Both the position numbers and the translations under genes were made by a program. Below the pieces are notes generated by a model that saw only the letters and a program-made list of their open reading frames with translations, was not told where the DNA came from and ran no database searches. A stretch of 64,000 nucleotides of DNA from Notolepis coatsorum. Its lineage: Eukaryota > Chordata > Actinopteri > Aulopiformes > Paralepididae. Location: the NCBI GenBank assembly GCA_963971535.1, contig OZ020592.1, forward strand, positions 123,924,464 to 123,988,463, read 5' to 3'. Below, one piece after another: positions 20,757 through 33,126 of this stretch (its first letter is position 1; every line of letters starts with the position of its first letter).

Positions 20757-21070
20757 CTAGGCAATGCGTGTATTGTGCGTGTGAACGTGCGGCACACTTC
20801 ATAGGTTTCGTTTTGCGGTAAACTAAACGTTGACGTCATCGGACTTAATAATATTAGTATTATAATAAAAATAAATTGTGCAGTACCAAAATGTGGCACC
20901 GGGAATCGGTACTCTGTAGTACCGACGTGATTCGGTCAATACCCTTAAAAGTAGCAGATTCGGTACCCATCCCTAGTTGCAGCTCCCATGGCAGATCTCT
21001 CTCTACATTACACAGTGTTTTTATTGCCCACCTTTAATCTTGTATTATGTTAGGATGAGTGGAAAGTGAG

Positions 21071-21240
21071 TCTGATTTGGTAAGCTACTACTACTGTTAT
21101 TGTGTATAGATTTGGTAAGCTACTACTACTGTTATTATGTACAGATTTGGTAAGCTACTACTACTGTTATTGTGTACTGATTTGGTAAGCTACTGTTATT
21201 GTGTACTGATTTGGTAAGCTACTACTACTGTTATTGTGTA
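21071..21240 (+). repeat. 35-bp satellite, left block
   Basis: About five units containing GATTTGGTAAGCTACTACTA and CTGTTATTGTGTACT. Same array as 25183-27987, split by two retroelement insertions. Confidence 0.95.
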
Positions 21241-21689
21241 TGAATGAATGAATGAATGAATGAATGAATGAATGAATGAATGAATGAATGAATGAATGAA
21301 TGAATGAATGAAAACTTTATTTAACAGATTGCAGAATGGGTACAATACAGTACGGCTCAATACATACAATTGTTAAGGGGATGCAGACCTGAGAAAGACG
21401 TTTGTCTTGTTTCCATCAGGGTCCCCCATTTTCAATTCATATAGACATTTATGACATACACAACATACATGACATTTATGGCATAGGGACATATAGGTAT
21501 TTAGTACTGATACATTTGTGACATAAACGGTATTCCAATATACAGTACTGTTACCCCTAGATCCTGACAGAGTATATACATATGATGGGGAGGGGACTGT
21601 ACATTAGGAGGGGGTGGGTGGGTGGGAGAGAAATATACATACGGCGGGGAGGGAATATATACATGCGGTGGGGAGGAGACTGTCTATTA
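21241..21689 (-). mobile_element. Retroelement 3' end with (TTCA)n tail inserted in the 35-bp satellite
   Basis: On the minus strand it ends TACCCATTCTGCAATCTGTT then an AATAAAG-like signal and (TTCA)n; the plus strand shows (GAAT)n at 21240-21311. The same tail is seen at 39166-39375, 40158-40418 and 50565-50640. The rest is a non-coding body with a short internal duplication (around 21592 and 21672). Probably a truncated LINE or its SINE partner. Confidence 0.65.
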
Positions 21690-21732
21690 GGAGGTGGTAC
21701 TGATTTGGTAAGCTACTACTACTACTACCCCT
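21690..21732 (+). repeat. 35-bp satellite, island between two insertions
   Basis: One unit (ACTGATTTGGTAAGCTAC..) left between the tail element and the LINE, showing that both entered the same array. Confidence 0.9.
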
Positions 21733-24700
21733 AGAATGGCGCTGCTCCGACCGGCCGCCTTTCTGTTAGCTCCGTCGAGACTGTGCTTACTTTTGTTAAT
21801 TTTTATAGTTTTAAGAGTTTTATTTGCACCAACTGTTGGTGCATTATATGTGTATGACCGTCAGTCACTCATTGACATTGGATTAAGAAAAACTTACCGA
21901 CTGGATTGCTCTCTGGATCGGATTGCTTAACAACAACAGTGGCCAGCGGAGATCCTTTGTTGCGGCCGAGGCAAGGAAAAGGCGCGACGGCGAGGAAGAA
22001 GAGCTGGGGTCCGAAACAGATTGAGATCCAAGCGACACAGAACCACATTGCCCAGCATATTGTTGGCCAATGTGCAATCGATAGGAAACAAACTGGACGA
22101 CATCAGAGCACGGATCCAATTCCAGAGGGACATTTGGGACTGCAACGTCCTCTGTTTCACCGAGACTTGGTTGTCTCCGGACGTCCCAAACCATGCAATA
22201 GAACCGGCAGATCACTTCTTCGTTCTCCGTAAGGACCGAACGACAGAAGAATCACTAAAGACGAGAGGAGGCGGCATAGCTTTCATGGTAAACAAGGAGT
22301 GGTGCGATATAGGCAACGCAAAGGAATTGTCTAACCACTGCTCCCCAGACCTGGAGTTTATCACCATCAAATGCCAACCCTTCTTTCTCCCGAGGGAGTT
22401 AACGTCCATCATCATGATTGGAGTGTACATCCCACCACAAGCAAGCACTGGGGCCACACTCTCGAAGCTACACAACGAGGTAAACAAACAACAGACAGCT
22501 AACGTAGACGCTGCTATTTTGGTTCTGGGCGATTTCAACAGATCGCGTCTTAAAAAGGTGTTGCCGAATTTCTATCAGCATGTGACCTGTCCCACCAGAG
22601 GCGAGAACATATTAGACCATGTATACTCGCAATTTAAGAATGGGTACAAGTCACAGGCTCTTAGTCCATTCGGTAAGTCCGATCACGCCGCCATCTTTCT
22701 TTTGCCAAAGTATAAACAGAGTCTCAACCGCACGCCGGTAGTATCGTGAGAGGTTAAGCGTTGGACTGTGACGTCAGAGGAGACACTACAGGCTGCGCTG
22801 GAATGCACAGACTGGAATGTGTTTCGTGATAACACAGACAACCTCAACGAATACACTGAAATGGTGCTTGACTTTGTCTGTACTCTGGTAGAAGAAACAA
22901 TCCCCTCTACCACAATTAGAATTTACCCAAATCAAAAGCCTTGGGTAGATAAATCCGTCCGTGAGGCTCTGAAAGTGCGCACCTCAGCATACAACACCGG
23001 GCTTGTGACAGGTAACATGGATGAACACAAGACGGCAAGATACAACGTCAGGAGAGCAGTAATAGAGGCAAAACAGCGTTATAGGGACAAAGTTGAACTT
23101 CAGTTTGAACAGGCTGACTCTAGAGGCATGTGGCAGGGCCTCAGAACAATGACAGACTACAAAGGCACCTCCCTCAAGCTGAACAGTGACATCTCCTTAG
23201 CAAATGAACTCAATACCTTCTATGCGAGGTTTGAGGCGGTGAATAACAACACCAGCCTACAAACCACTGCAATGGAGGGGGGGGGGGGGGGGGGGGGGGG
23301 CGCTGCTGATGGAGATTCAGTGTTCAGAATAACAGAACATGAGGTGAGGAGGACCTTTAAGAAAGTGAATATCAGGAAGGCAGCAGGACCGGACGGTATC
23401 CCCGGCCGCGTCCTAGAAGTCTGTCCCGCCAACTGGCCCCGGTATTCACTGACATCTTTAACCTGTCCTTAGAACAGGCTGTCATCCCCACCTGTTTGAA
23501 GAAGTCCACCATCATCCCTGTACCCAAAAAAATCTACGCCCACTTGCCTCAACGACTACCGCCCTGTAGCTCTCACCTCCATAGCCATGAAGTGCTTTGA
23601 GAAGCTAGTGAAGGGCTACATCTGTTCCTCCCTCCCCATCAACCTGGACCCCCTGCAATTTGCATACCGCCCCAACAGGTCCACGGAGGACGCCATAGCC
23701 CATGTGCTGCACACAGCAGCATCACACCTGGACAAGAGGCAGGGGAACTATGTGAGAATGCTATTGATCGACTACAGCTCAGCATTCAATACCATAGTCC
23801 CCTCCAAACTCATAGCCAAGCTCAGGGACCTGGGCTTGAACTATGACCTCTGCCAGTGGGTCTTGGACTTCCTGACGGGCAGAACCCAGGTGGTGAGAGC
23901 AGGCAACTGCACCTCCTCATCCATCACCCTCAACATAGGGGCCCCACAGGGCTGTGTTCTGAGTCCCCTCCTCTACTCCCTGTACACACATAACTGTGTG
24001 ACTCAGCGGAGCAACAACACAATCATCAAATTAGCTGACGACACAGTAGTGGTGGGCCTGATCTCTGCAAACGACGAGAGGGCCTACCTGGAAGAGGTCA
24101 AGGTCCTGGCGGGATGGTGCCAGGAGAACAGACTCTCCCTGAACGTCAGCAAAATAAAGGAGATGATTGTGGACTTTAGGAGGTCGGGGGTCAAGGATTA
24201 CAGCCCCCTCAGCATCGACGGGGCACCGGTTGAGAGAGTGAACAGTTTTAAGTACCTCGGAGCCCACATATCCGAGGACTTGACATGGACCACAGACATT
24301 GACAGTGTTGTGAAGAAGGCACGACAACGCCTCTACTTCCTCAGGCGCCTAAGGAAGTTCCAAGTCAGTCAGAAGATCCTTAAGAACTTCTACTCATGTA
24401 CAATAGAGAGCATTCTGACTGGCAACATCACCTCCTGGTTTGGGAATAGCACTGCACAAGACCGAAGCAGACTACAAAGAGTGACACGTTCAGCGGAATG
24501 CACAATTGGAGGGGGGCTTCCCACCCTCCAGAACATTTACAACAAGCGGTGCAGGGGTAAGGCTAAGAGAATCATCAAGGACTCCAGCCACCCGAACAAC
24601 TGCCTCTTTGAACTGCTGCGGTCAGGCAAGCGATACCGGAGTCTCAAAGTGAGCACAGAAAGACTCAGAAGAAGCTTCTATCCCCAGGCCATCAGGCTGC

Positions 24701-25182
24701 TCAACGAACAATAAACACTATGCAGCAACGATCAAATGCACACAGCACACACATCCACACGCACACACTCACTTTAAACAAACAACACACTGCAGCACCC
24801 ACTCTCCACACTTTAGATCACCTAAACACACTTTATATTTATTGGTAAAGGATTTGCACTATAACTCGTACACCTTACTGTAAATTGTACCTAAATTGTA
24901 CATCATCCCATTTCTGCTTTGCACTATATAGTATTGTATATTAGTATATTGCATAGTATATTGTATGGTAACTCAGTTACTTCTAGTCTGCATCGAACAT
25001 TGTACATATGTCTATACTGAACACTGGGACCTCTATTTTGACTTCTTTTTACATGCTACTTTATTTTATTTCATACTTATCTTGTCTAGCACAGTCTCTG
25101 GAGCGTAACAGTAAGAAGCATTTTGTATAAAAGTATTCTGTACTTCTGTATGACAACTATTAAAGAAACTTGAAACTTGAAA
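21733..25182 (+). mobile_element. Nearly full-length CR1/L2-type LINE
   Basis: A 3.45-kb element inserted in the 35-bp satellite. It has a start codon four bases from its 5' end, one ORF with AP endonuclease and reverse transcriptase, a ~460-bp 3' UTR and a short repeat tail (ACTTGAA repeated) in place of poly(A), as in CR1/L2-group LINEs. Satellite monomers resume directly on both sides. Confidence 0.9.
21736..24717 (+). pseudogene. LINE endonuclease-reverse transcriptase ORF, four disabling changes
   Basis: One ~990-codon frame would copy the LINE RNA into a nicked target. It opens with a hydrophobic segment (residues ~9-30), then a basic patch (RRRGRRAG). The APE-type endonuclease follows, with motifs N112 (NVQS), E143 (FTETW), D266 (GDFN) and D316-H317 (SDH). 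The reverse transcriptase has [19 protein letters not shown] and the catalytic LADDT near codon 767. Disruptions: TAA at 21928-21930; TGA at 22747-22749, in a context suggesting CGA to TGA decay; a shift near 23431; and an opposite shift in an A-run near 23528, so that the RT half is back in phase. A ~22-base G run at 23278-23300 encodes Gly in frame. So few lesions indicate a fairly young copy; the two shifts sit where sequencing error is also possible. Confidence 0.9.
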
Positions 25183-27987
25183 CTGTTATTGTGTACTGAT
25201 TTGGTAAGCTACTACTACTGTTATAGTGTACTGATTTGGTAAGCTACTGCTATAGTGTACAGATTTGGTAAGCTGCTACTACTACTGTTATAGTGATGGT
25301 AAGCTACTACTACTGTTATTGTGTACTGATTTGGTAAGCTACTACTACTGTTATTGTGTACTGATTTGGTAAGCTACTAGTACTGTTATTGTGTACTGAT
25401 TTGGTAAGCTACTACTACTGTTATTGTGTACTCATTTGGTAAGCTACTACTACTGTTATTGTGTACTGATTTGGTAAGCTACTACTACTGTTATTGTGTA
25501 CTGATTTGGTAAGCTACTAGTACTGTTATTGTGTACTGATTTGGTAAGCTACTACTACTGTTATTGTGTACTCATTTGGTAAGCTACTACTACTGTTATT
25601 GTGTACCGATTTGGTAAGCTACTACTACTGTTATAGTGTACTGATTTGGTAAGCTACTAGTACTGTTATTGTGTACTGATTTGGTAAGCTACTAGTACTG
25701 TTAGTGTACTGATTTGGTAAGCTACTACTACTGTTATAGTGTACTGATTTGGTAAGCTACTACTACTGTTATAGTGTACTGATTTGGTAAGCTACTACTA
25801 CTGTTATAGTGTACTGATTTGGTAAGCTACTAGTACTGTTATTGTGTACTGATTTGGTAAGCTACTACTACTGTTATAGTGTACTGATTTGGTAAGCTAC
25901 TACTACTTTTATTGTGTAGTGATTTGGTAAGCTACTACTACTGTTATTGTGTGTACTGATTTGGTAAGTTACTACTACTGTTATAATGTACTGATTTGGT
26001 AAGCTACTACTACTGTTATTGTGTACTGATTTGGTAAGCTACTACTACTGTTATAGTGTACTGATTTGGTAAGCTACTACTACTGTTATAGTGTACTGAT
26101 TTGGTAAGCTACTACTACTGTTATTGTGTGTACTGATTTGGTAAGCTACTACTACTGTTATTGTGTGTACTGATTTGGTAAGCTACTACTACTGTTATAG
26201 TGTACTGATTTGGTAAGCTACTACTACTGTTATAGTGTACTGATTTGGTAAGCTACTACTACTGTTATTGTGTGTACTGATTTGGTAAGCTACTACTACT
26301 GTTATTGTGTGTACTGATTTGGTAAGCTACTAGTACTGTTATTGTGTACAGATTTGGTAAGCTACTACTACTGTTATTGTGTACTGATTTGGTAAGCTAC
26401 TAGTACTGTTATTGTGTGTACTGATTTGGTAATCTACTATTACTGTTATTGTGTGTACTGATTTGGTAAGCTACTAGTACTGTTATTGTGTACTGATTTG
26501 GTAAGCTACTACTACTGTTATTGTGTACTGATTTGGTAAGCTACTAGTACTGTTATTGTGTACTGATTTGGTAAGCTACTACTACTGTTATTGTGTACTG
26601 ATTTGGTAAGCTACTAGTACTGTTATTGTGTACTGATTTGGTAAGCTACTACTACTGTTATTGTGTACTGATTTGGTAAGCTACTACTACTGTTATAGTG
26701 TACTGATTTGGTAAGCTACTACTACTGTTATAGTGTACTGATTTGGTAAGCTACTACTACTGTTATTGTGTGTACTGATTTGGTAAGCTACTACTACTGT
26801 TATTGTGTGTACTGATTTGGTAAGCTACTACTACTGTTATTGTGTGTACTGATTTGGTAAGCTACTACTACCGTTATAGTGTACTGATTTGGTAAGCTAC
26901 TACTACTGTTATTGTGTACTGATTTGGTAAGCTACTACTACTGTTATTGTGTACTGATTTGGTAAGCTACTACTACTGTTATTGTGTGTACTGATTTGGT
27001 AAGCTACTAGTACTGTTATTGTGTACTGATTTGGTAAGCTACTACTACTGTTATTGTGTACTGATTTGGTAAGCTACTAGTACTGTTATTGTGTGTACTG
27101 ATTTGGTAAGCTACTATTACTGTTATAGTGTACAGATTTGGTAAGCTACTAGTACTGTTATAGTTTACTGATTTGGTAAGCTACTACTACTGTTATAGTG
27201 TACTGATTTGGTAAGGTACTACTACTGTTATAGTGTACTGATTTGGTAAGCTACTAGTACTGTTATTGTGTACTGATTTGGTAAGCTACTACTACTGTTA
27301 TTGTGTACTGATTTGGTAAGCTACTACTACTGTTATTGTGTGTACTGATTTGGTAAGCTACTAGTACTGTTATTGTGTACTGATTTGGTAAGCTACTGCT
27401 ACTGTTATTGTGTACTGACTTGGTAAGCTACTGCTTTTATTGTGTACTGATTTGGTAAGCTACTACTACTGTTGTGTACTGATTTGGTAAGCTACTACTA
27501 GTTATTTTTTACTGATTTGGTAAGCTACTGCTACTGTTATAGTGTACTGATTTGGTAAGCTACTGCTACTGTTATTGTGTATTGATTTGGTAAGCTACTA
27601 CTGTTATTGTGTACTGATTTGGTAAGCTACTGCTTTTATTGTGTACTGATTTGGTAAGCTACTAGTACTGTTATTGTGTACTGATTTGGTAAGCTACTAC
27701 TACTGTTATAGTGTACTGATTTGGTAAGCTACTGCTACTGTTATTGTGTACTGATTTGGTAAGCTACTAGTACTGTTATTGTGTACTGATTTGGTAAGCT
27801 ACTACTACTGTTATAGTGTACTGATTTGGTAAGCTACTGCTACTGTTATTGTGTACTGATTTGGTAAGCTACTAGTACTGTTATTGTGTACTGATTTGGT
27901 AAGCTACTGCTACTGTTATTGTGTACTGATTTGGTAAGCTACTGCTACTGTTATTGTGTACTGATTTGGTAAGCTACTGCTACTGTT
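25183..27987 (+). repeat. 35-bp satellite, main block (~80 copies)
   Basis: Units alternate at two spots: TACTACTACT, TACTAGTACT or TACTGCTACT, and TTATTGTG or TTATAGTG; some are 37 bp with an extra GT. Each contains GGTAAGC, resembling a 5' splice site core. Variant units are interspersed rather than blocked. Confidence 0.97.
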
Positions 27988-28546
27988 CTTTCTCTTTTTT
28001 TTTGTGAAAACCAGACCATCTATTCCGTTTCCCCTCGTCTTTCCCTTGAAATAAAATAGCAGAGAAGAAACACTGCAAAAAATATATATAAATAACCAAT
28101 AAAATAAATCAAAATGTTGCACATGTGAGATTAAAACAAGCTTATTCTAAAATTAGTCAGGCAGAGGACTGGAAACGTGACGGGACATCTCTTAATCTCT
28201 TATCTTCACACTGTGAAGCAGTGGTCTAGCTGTGCCATCTAACTCATTGTCCTTTATTATGCATGTGCACAAACACTCACTCTCACTCTCACACACAGTT
28301 GTCACTCTAAATAATGTTATACAAATCTGTCCACTGTTATTACTGCAATTTGTCATGTTTTTTTGTAGCCTAGATAGGCCTGTAATTATCTCCAATTGCT
28401 CTGGAGAAGATTTAAAGAAGAGCTCTTCTCTCTCTGGCTCTTCTCCCCCTGGCTCTTATCCCTCCCTACTTGAGACCAGAGCAACAGTGTAGTAGTTTAG
28501 TAGTTCAGTCGTGTAGTTTTATGAAAAGTCCATTTACAGTCCATAT
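27988..28546. other. No gene recognised
   Basis: Pyrimidine-rich start, AT-rich middle and CTCTTCTC/CTGGCTCTT repeats near 28420-28460. Small frames in two phases lack support. GTCCATAT at 28539-28546 is the putative left duplication of the next element. Confidence 0.4.
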
Positions 28547-29435
28547 CAGTGGCGTTGTTAGCCCTATTTTTCTCCTAGCGCCGGATCATAAAAAAATTAT
28601 TATAATAATTTTTAAGATGGCAGCATCCCCATTGTCTGTGCTGAATGTTTGTTAGTGTTTGGTATTTTTCTTTGGTTTTTAGTACTTTTTTAGTACGTTT
28701 TTAGGGACTGCATCTCTGCCTGTCCTGGCCAGGAAACACTTTGCAACTGTGATCTCCTCTGGCAGTAGTTGAATATTGTAATGTGTGGCAAGGGGTTGCA
28801 GCAATTACACTGAGAGAAACTGGTCTGAGGCTGGATAACATGCCTGTATGCCTCTCATAAGTTGTTCTCCAACTCATGAGAACCTGCTCTCAAGCTCTTG
28901 CAGCATTCTGTCGAGGACTGGATAGAACAGTCTCTGTCTCAGCTGATCTCCTGAGCTGAGGTCTGAGCTTGTGCCACAAGATGACTCTGGACTCACTACA
29001 TCCTCCTTTGGCTGGTAGTATGTTCCTCAATCCCAAGGCCATTACATATGGCCTTTGTCCTGTCATACATATCCACTGCCATCTCTGAGGTGCGATAACC
29101 TTTGAGTGTGTCCTGCACTGTGCTTTTAAATAGTACAGATAGGTATTGAAGATGTGCACTTTAACGCAGCACCTGGAGCCATCCATACCCATGTCCACTG
29201 ACAAAGACATGCTCATGATACTGTGATAAACTATAATAAGCTTTAATCGAACCCTGGTTCATTTCCTCGGATAGTCAGTTGGTTTGGGGTGGTGTGAAAG
29301 CTCATTCACTCTTGCAAGTGAACCCTGCTGCGGTTAATTTGAGATGTGAATGTAAAGCGGACCAAAGGCAGGAAAATACCCAAAAATCTAATTTTTTTTA
29401 TGAGAAGACATATGAATATAATGAAACACACAATA

Positions 29436-30855
29436 CAGTTTTTTTTAGATTGCTTAAGCACGATTTTGAAAACAGGGCCCGGTGTTTCAAAACACTACAG
29501 ACAATTAGCACAACCACACACACAATTATCAGAACACCTCAGATCCTTTGCTAAATTAAACACAAACTATACACTCATTTATAAAAACTACATTTTGTTA
29601 CCATAACACATGTTTTATATGACTTAATTATGTTTGAACCAGTTACACACTGCTGTGCTTAACCTAAAACACATTTAGCTATTCTACTTCTCGGTGATTA
29701 GAGTACTGTAAGTGAAGTACACAGAGAATGTGCAAATGTACAATAAACACTACACAAGACCAATGATGTAGACTGATGAAAATATAATTGAGTTATCTCC
29801 ATATACCCAAATCAATGATGCAGACTGATGAAAAAAAGAAATCTCTCTCCATATACCCAAATCAATGATGCGGACTGATGAAAATATAAATGCTCTCCAT
29901 ATAACCAAATCAGTCAACATTTCAACATGGAGAATCACAACAAAACATGTCCCAGTTTTCATGCTACTACAGTGTGTGCATAACACTGTAAGCTCAGCAA
30001 ATATCAGACAAACATAAAATACTGTATCCAGTACAGGTTAAAATTACAGTAAAACAAAAACAAAAATAGAAAAAATTTAAATAGAGTACAGAAACTACTA
30101 GACATTATCTCTTTGCCTAGCTGGATCTGGCAAGAGACATTTTTGTTGTGATTCTCCATGTTGACATGTTGACTGATTTAGGTATATGGAGAGAAAATGT
30201 ATATTTTCATCAGTCTGCATCATTGGTTGTCTTGTGTAGTGTTTGGTGAATGTATTGTATATATTTTTTTTTTAAACTTTATTTGTTAGCGTTTATCGCT
30301 TTCCTGGTCAAGCATGACCGACAGTTGCAGGGTGAAACGGGAGAGAGAGCAGGGGGAGACATTCGGCAAATGACGGCGGGTCCGGGAATCGAACTCGGAG
30401 TCAACCAGATCCGTGACGCAGCACGGAGTCCCGCGCGAGCGCGGTAACATGGTGTGCTACTGGAGCACCCGTATTGTATATTTTCACGTTCTCTGTGTAC
30501 AGTACTTCACTCTCCTTCCATTTTGGTTGAAGACAGGTGAACTCACCTGCTGCATTTTTTATAGTGCTTAAACCTGATTGGTGTATCTACAATTAAGCAA
30601 TGGTGTGTTTGTGCATCTGATGGCTGTGTTTAACCAATTGGCTCATATGTGTGGTAATTTTACATTCTGTGTGTAATGTAATGCAAGTGTGTTTATGTTT
30701 TGCAAATCACTGTGTATTGTTTTGCAAAAAGTGAGAGGCTGACTTTGTGCTTATAGGAGGTGCAAATCTGGGCCTATGTTTTGCTCCTTGAGTGTAAGGT
30801 TTTGATAATTGTGTAATACTTTTGATTTGAATGTTTATGCAATCAAAGAAAACTG
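29436..30855. mobile_element. Tc1/mariner-like MITE with long internal inverted repeat
   Basis: Ends CAGTTTTTTTTAGATTGC and, inverted, CAGTTTTCTTTGATTGC, flanked by TA (29434-29435, 30856-30857), as expected for Tc1/mariner. Internally, 29735-29935 is inverted relative to 30140-30245 (shared CAACATGGAGAATCACAACA and ACACTACACAAGACCAATGA). The left arm repeats a ~50-bp unit (AATGATGYRGACTGATGAAA..CTCCATATAMCCAAAT) three times. No transposase. Confidence 0.7.
30263..30470 (-). mobile_element. tRNA-derived SINE, family 3
   Basis: Minus-strand insertion with an A-rich tail after AATAAAGTTTA and a B-box-like GAGTTCGATTCCCGG in the head. Flanked by 11-bp duplications GTATTGTATAT (30252-30262, 30471-30481). 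Its body differs from the other two families here. Confidence 0.8.
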
Positions 30856-30964
30856 TAAAGACTCGAGATTAACTGTTTATTTCTTTTGTACATAGGCTGT
30901 GCATATGTTTGTTTGTTTATTTGCTTATGTGTATGATTCTTAACTGTATTTTTATTTTGTTATT

Positions 30965-31163
30965 GGTGTATATGTATGTATGTATATGTATATATATATA
31001 TGTATGTATGCATGTATGCATGTATGCATGCATGTATGTATGTATGTATGTATGTATGTATGTATGTATGTATGTGTATATATGTATATTTGTACTCTCG
31101 TTGTTGCCTCTTGGACCAGATCAATGTTTTATCTGGCTAAATAAAGGTTAAATAAATAAATAA
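30965..31163 (+). repeat. (TATG)n microsatellite followed by a LINE tail
   Basis: TATG/CATG repeats to about 31090, then a retroelement 3' tail ending GGCTAAATAAAGGTTAAATA and AAAT repeats, also found near 56135-56185 and 59899-59975. Confidence 0.8.
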
Positions 31164-31303
31164 GAAACTGATGATTTGGTCCCGTTAACTTTGAATTTTC
31201 TATGGGGACTGCCCAGATCCCTCTCATGGACCTGGACCTCATTACTCTAAAATTGCTGAAGCCCCCAATGTTTTCTAACCCTAAAAACGCCCCTGGTCTA
31301 AAT

Positions 31304-32163
31304 CATCCGGTTTCCGAGGCAATGCACAGAGATTTTTATAAGCTCATATTCCGCTATTATAACATTTACCAAATCATTGGTAAACAAACGTAGTGCTGAA
31401 AATATATACTTTGACTGCTGTTTTGATAGGGTTAGGGTCTTTACTCTTTGCTACATTTGAAAAAGAAACGCAACATTACTTAACACAGACTGTATTGATC
31501 TATTTATGACGTGAAATAAATCTCGGTCGGGATCGGGGTTAAGCATCTACTAGAGACCAGAGCGACAGCCAGTGTTTAAACCTTTTAGCTGCACCATCAA
31601 ATCATGTATTCTTCATGTGTCGAGTAAGCGCGTTGTATAATCATCATTAAGAGAATTTGCCTCAATACTTTTTAGTAATCAAGTTACTCTAGTTTCTTCA
31701 GGAAATGTTTCAGCTTTAATAACTTCCAAACAGCAGCAGTGAATCTTAGTTCAGCGAGTTTAGTCAAGGTCAAACAGGGCTTAACCAAAAAAGGGCTGAA
31801 CAATAATGACAGCTATGAGAGATGATTCAATCCCTGAAAAAAGGAAACAACACCTTTGAATCTGAAAAGGAGATATCCAGCGAGTCATAAAAGGTCTATG
31901 ACTTTATCCAATGCCTTAAATTTGCATCGAGAACAAAATCCTTTAGCGAGATAGCATCTGAAATGTCCCAATTCATGAACAAACCTTTTGTCAAAGTGCA
32001 CAGTACGATATCCTCCTCCTGGCCAGGGCGATGTGTGTAATGACCCGTTTGCAGAGCGCATTGCCACGCAGCGGGAGGCTAATGGCGAAGAGCGTTCATA
32101 TTCAACTAAACTGGGGCCGTGGTGAGTCACGTTCAGGAGACAAGACGGCAGGAACTCACTCAC
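31304..32163. other. No gene recognised
   Basis: Moderately AT-rich unique-looking DNA. The 92-codon minus frame at 31885-32163 has no domain. Confidence 0.4.
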
Positions 32164-32326
32164 TTAACCCTTTCAACACTGTCTGTAGTGCGGTAGTGAA
32201 AGGGTTAACCTTCTGTAATGTGGTAGTGAAAGGTTAACCTTCTGTATTGTCGCATGAAAGGGTTAACCTTCTGTTGTGTGGCAGTGAAAGGGTTAACTTT
32301 CTGTAGTGTGGTAGTGAAAGGGTTAC
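32164..32326 (-). repeat. TTAA-bounded monomer cassette, locus 3
   Basis: Five TTAA-separated monomers. The outer ends read TTAACCCTTTCA and, inverted, GTAACCCTTTCACTAC. Monomer order differs from the other loci and includes a B-type (GCGACAATAC) unit in the centre. Confidence 0.8.
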
Positions 32327-32561
32327 CGGCCACGCTTCCATCCAAATGGAAGAGTTGATTCAGAGAGAACTTTTGAAACATCGGCAAAAGAGTGAATGCG
32401 AACTACTTTTCCTTAAGTTAAAGGGGAGATGAAGCAGTGAACAATGTGATCCTAGTTTGTTTGTTGTGTACCTTGTGTAAGACAGGGTCCTATAATAAAA
32501 TGTGAAATCCTGCTTATTTGTCGGAAAAATCAAATATAATTTCCCTGTTTTCACCATGGGC

Positions 32562-33126
32562 GGCGCCATTTTGTTGCTGACGTCACGGTGTTGGTTTGGT
32601 GTATACACTGCTGGTTAGCTGCATAGTAAACATGGACTGTCGGGTCAGTCAAATGTGGCCTACCAAACAACGGGACCGCAGTGGTTCTTTTTGTATTGCT
32701 CCTGGCTGTTCAAACAAATTTTACTGTGTGAAAGAGAGAGGAAAGTTGGTTAATTTCCACAAACTACCAGTGAAAAAAACAGTGTTGTTGGCACGTTGGC
32801 TCAGGCTGGCTGCACTCAGGCGGCGCGATCAGCCTGTTGGACAGGGAATGAAGATCCCCAGAGAACACTTCATTGCCTCGGATTATGTTGTTGGGGGTGG
32901 GAGGTTTGTCCAGAAGACCACTAATCAGCTGAAGTCTGATGCGGTTCCCTCGGTCTTCGACAGACAGACCGGCGCAGGCAGTTCAGCGTCGGGAGCATTT
33001 AGCCTGCTGGCTACCTAGCTCCAGTTCAACCAGCCGAGCGTCGGGAGCATTTAGCCTGCTGGCTACCTAGCTCCAGTTCAACCAGCCGAGCGTCGGGACC
33101 ATTTAGCCTGCAGGCTACCTAGCGCC
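32562..33126 (+). repeat. Left foldback arm
   Basis: Matches 34053-34627 inverted with scattered substitutions. Ends with three ~50-bp subunits (GCGTCGGGAGCATTTAGCCT..TTCAACCAGCC), which also occur three times in the right arm. Confidence 0.9.
32596..33018 (+). pseudogene. THAP-domain protein fragment (left arm)
   Basis: A 140-codon open frame; the second Met (codon 13, 32632) is the more likely start. THAP domains are ~90-residue C2CH zinc fingers that bind DNA in P-element and Kolobok transposases. Visible are the Cys pair C33-C38 (CIAPGC), an FHKLP-like segment, the ARWLR helix, EHF at 90-92, and the closing AVPSVF motif (116-121). The third zinc ligand expected three residues before H91 is Pro (P88), so the finger is probably non-functional. 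The frame then runs into the 50-bp subunits and stops at 33016-33018. No catalytic domain follows. Confidence 0.75.

Larger units (their letters stand above)
14355..20975. mobile_element. hAT element, outer shell of a three-level nest
   Basis: Ends are TAGGGTTGGGTACCG and, inverted, TAGGGATGGGTACCG, flanked by perfect 8-bp duplications GTTGCAGC (14347-14354, 20976-20983). Its own sequence is only ~14355-15112 and 20757-20975; the rest is later insertions. The subterminal CCGATTCCCGG and GGTACTACAGAGTACC motifs are typical of fish hAT MITEs. No transposase belongs to it. Confidence 0.88.
28547..31295. mobile_element. Degenerate hAT element carrying later insertions
   Basis: Left end CAGTGGCGTTGTTAGCCC and inverted right end CAGGGGCGTTTTTAGGG share 13 of the first 15 bases. 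The flanking octamers GTCCATAT and GTCTAAAT match at 6 of 8. No transposase frame. It contains the Tc1/mariner-like MITE, a (TATG)n tract and a LINE tail. An alternative is chance similarity of the ends. Confidence 0.5.
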
